DNA of 13,837 bases, from positions 1-13,837 of the forward strand of contig JANYKP010000154.1 of the NCBI GenBank assembly GCA_025358195.1, written 5' to 3'. Below, one piece after another: positions 12,736 to 13,837 of this stretch. The notes under the pieces are model-generated. The model was not told the origin of the DNA and searched no databases. It saw nothing but the letters and a program-made list of their open reading frames with translations. Numbering within the stretch: position 1 is the stretch's first letter; the number at the start of each line of letters is the position of its first letter. A program made the translations under genes and the position numbers. This stretch comes from Cyclobacteriaceae bacterium. Its GTDB lineage: Bacteria > Bacteroidota > Bacteroidia > Cytophagales > Cyclobacteriaceae.

Positions 12736-12927
12736 CTTTTGGATTGAGTACAATGGTTGATCACGTAAAAAATGGCTAACAAATTCGTCTGAACATGAAG
12801 AATGGCGGTAGGTGATCTGACCCCATAATTTCTAGAATGATACTGGCTTTGTTATACCAGGAAAAGTTGCCAGAAAGAAGTATTGGCTGTCTATTCCACT
12901 TGCTAACCTATTTCAGAGGATAAGGTT

Positions 12928-12939
12928 GGCGGGACCGCC
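12928..12939 (-). terminator. Short GC hairpin after the DUF3089 gene
   Basis: GGCG (12928-12931) pairs with CGCC (12936-12939) over a 4-nt loop, directly after the stop of the minus-strand gene at 12941. No T-run follows on the minus strand, so it is at best a weak terminator. Confidence 0.2.
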
Positions 12940-12940
12940 C

Positions 12941-13837
12941 TTATTTATTACCCGTTGTAGTAGCGGATTTAGCGGATTGTAAAAACTTCTCAATCCTCAG
13001 TGCCACATTCTCACGAATATTCACATAAAAAAAATTCATATCAGCCCGATGCCAACGCTTGGTGCGAATGAGCCACCGCCCTTTGAAGTAAGGTTTATTT
13101 ATCCATAGTATACCCTGATGATTCTGTGCATCCACTATATTAGGAGCATAGGTGAAATGGAGTGCTACGCCTCCGCGGTTCAATTCTTTCGGAGCAAAAT
13201 CTTCGCTTGAATTCCACAACAATGGATTGGTACTGAGCGATTTTCGAAAGTATCGTTCGTAATCGTTGGGATAGTAACCTCTCGCCCAGGTATTCCACGA
13301 GGCCCATACACCTGTCTCATCCGGTTTTTGAGTAGGGGAGATATGGGGAAAGGCATCCGGCCGGATCGCACGGCCTGCCAAATAGGCAACGACCAATTTT
13401 TTCTGTAATTCTTTTCCGTCAAAATAATCTTTTAACAACCGCTCGCAATGGTAGCTGCCTTGGCTGTGAGACGCTATAATGATGGGACGGCCTTTATTAA
13501 AATTTGTCAAATAATATTCAAAGGCAGCTTTTACGTCTTGGTAAGCAAGGTCGAGTGCTTTTGCGCCATCCTCCTTGGCGGGTGTGTAAAAAGCATAGAG
13601 ATGTGCCTGTCTGTAATAAGGAGCATATATTCTACAGGATTCATTAAAAATGCTGGCCTGATTTAAGATGGCGGTCGTTTGCGTTTGGTGGTTCATACCT
13701 GCATCATTGACGTCTGCATTCCAGTGAAACTGATTATGGGGTTCATCTGTGAAAATGGTAGGATGAACAAAAAAGACGTCTGCTTTGGCGGTTGATTGAA
13801 GATTGATCAGGTTGGATTTTTTTGGAATGCTATCTGC
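12941..13837 (-). CDS. DUF3089 alpha/beta-hydrolase-like protein, N-terminus beyond the window
   Basis: The frame is open to the right edge with no stop, so 298 residues are visible and the true start lies outside. The internal ATG at 13696 is not the start: the 47 upstream codons include ADVFFVHPTIF and FHWNADVNDAG, which match the family's VDVFYVHPT and WNAxxxD elements. Further family features are QASIFNESCRIYAPYYRQAHLYAF and the nucleophile-elbow-like ASHSQGS, with the presumed catalytic Ser encoded at 13463-13465. Members look like serine hydrolases, often secreted or lipid-anchored, but the substrate is not established. An N-terminal signal cannot be judged here. The stop lies about 320 bp upstream of the second permease start on the same strand, so this gene is downstream of neither permease and belongs to a separate unit. 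Confidence 0.88.
   Translation of the reverse strand, partial: ADSIPKKSNLINLQSTAKADVFFVHPTIFTDEPHNQFHWNADVNDAGMNHQTQTTAILNQASIFNESCRIYAPYYRQAHLYAFYTPAKEDGAKALDLAYQDVKAAFEYYLTNFNKGRPIIIASHSQGSYHCERLLKDYFDGKELQKKLVVAYLAGRAIRPDAFPHISPTQKPDETGVWASWNTWARGYYPNDYERYFRKSLSTNPLLWNSSEDFAPKELNRGGVALHFTYAPNIVDAQNHQGILWINKPYFKGRWLIRTKRWHRADMNFFYVNIRENVALRIEKFLQSAKSATTTGNK

Larger units (their letters stand above)
12622..12940. other. Intergenic region upstream of the second permease
   Basis: This 319-bp stretch has no credible gene. It holds a possible -24/-12 promoter (12644-12660) and two TGTTCG half-sites (12710 and 12730). At the far end it holds a short GC hairpin after the DUF3089 stop. Nothing else stands out at 12750-12925. 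Confidence 0.6.

Overview
The window looks like a chromosomal segment from a Bacteroidota bacterium, most likely of the Cytophagales type. The basis is gene content and order: a GNAT-argG-argC-proC arginine cluster, orphan ~820-residue MacB/FtsX-type permeases, and a signal peptide/coiled-coil/one-TM protein of a Bacteroidota-restricted family. Weak or absent Shine-Dalgarno sequences and a TAnnTTTG-type -7 box agree with this. No rRNA, tRNA, CRISPR array or transposase was found.

Left third (1-4.4 kb, all minus strand): an arginine biosynthesis operon read right to left. It starts with a GNAT acetyltransferase with a GTG start and a Cys cluster, which is a candidate for the missing N-acyl-glutamate synthase. 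argG, argC and proC follow. The gene after proC at the left edge begins MKDYKKLIV, which resembles a four-helix-bundle (23S rRNA intervening-sequence type) protein rather than argD. Two arrays of the same degenerate heptanucleotide lie in this operon. One sits just before that gene. The other lies between argG and argC, where it encodes the ArgG C-terminus and surrounds the argC ribosome binding site. The operon appears to have a long (~260 nt) leader with a stable hairpin and a short open frame ending in clustered Arg codons.

Middle (4.4-10.1 kb): a DedA-family membrane protein diverges from the arginine operon and converges on a large orphan ABC-type permease. Next come two tandem paralogous small three-TM proteins on the plus strand. 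A ~900-bp stretch without a conventional gene follows; it contains a very strong intrinsic terminator that ends an unidentified transcript (44-residue small ORF or ncRNA). Then comes the signal-peptide/coiled-coil/TM protein.

Right (10.1 kb-end, minus strand): a second orphan MacB/FtsX-type permease, with a possible sigma-54-like -24/-12 promoter and tandem TGTTCG half-sites upstream. At the right edge is a DUF3089 alpha/beta-hydrolase-like protein whose reading frame stays open through the window edge, so it is 5'-partial and does not begin at the internal ATG at 13696.

The least explained parts are the arginine-operon leader, the heptamer arrays, the orphan terminated transcript, and the shared GTTCG-type sites near the two permeases.
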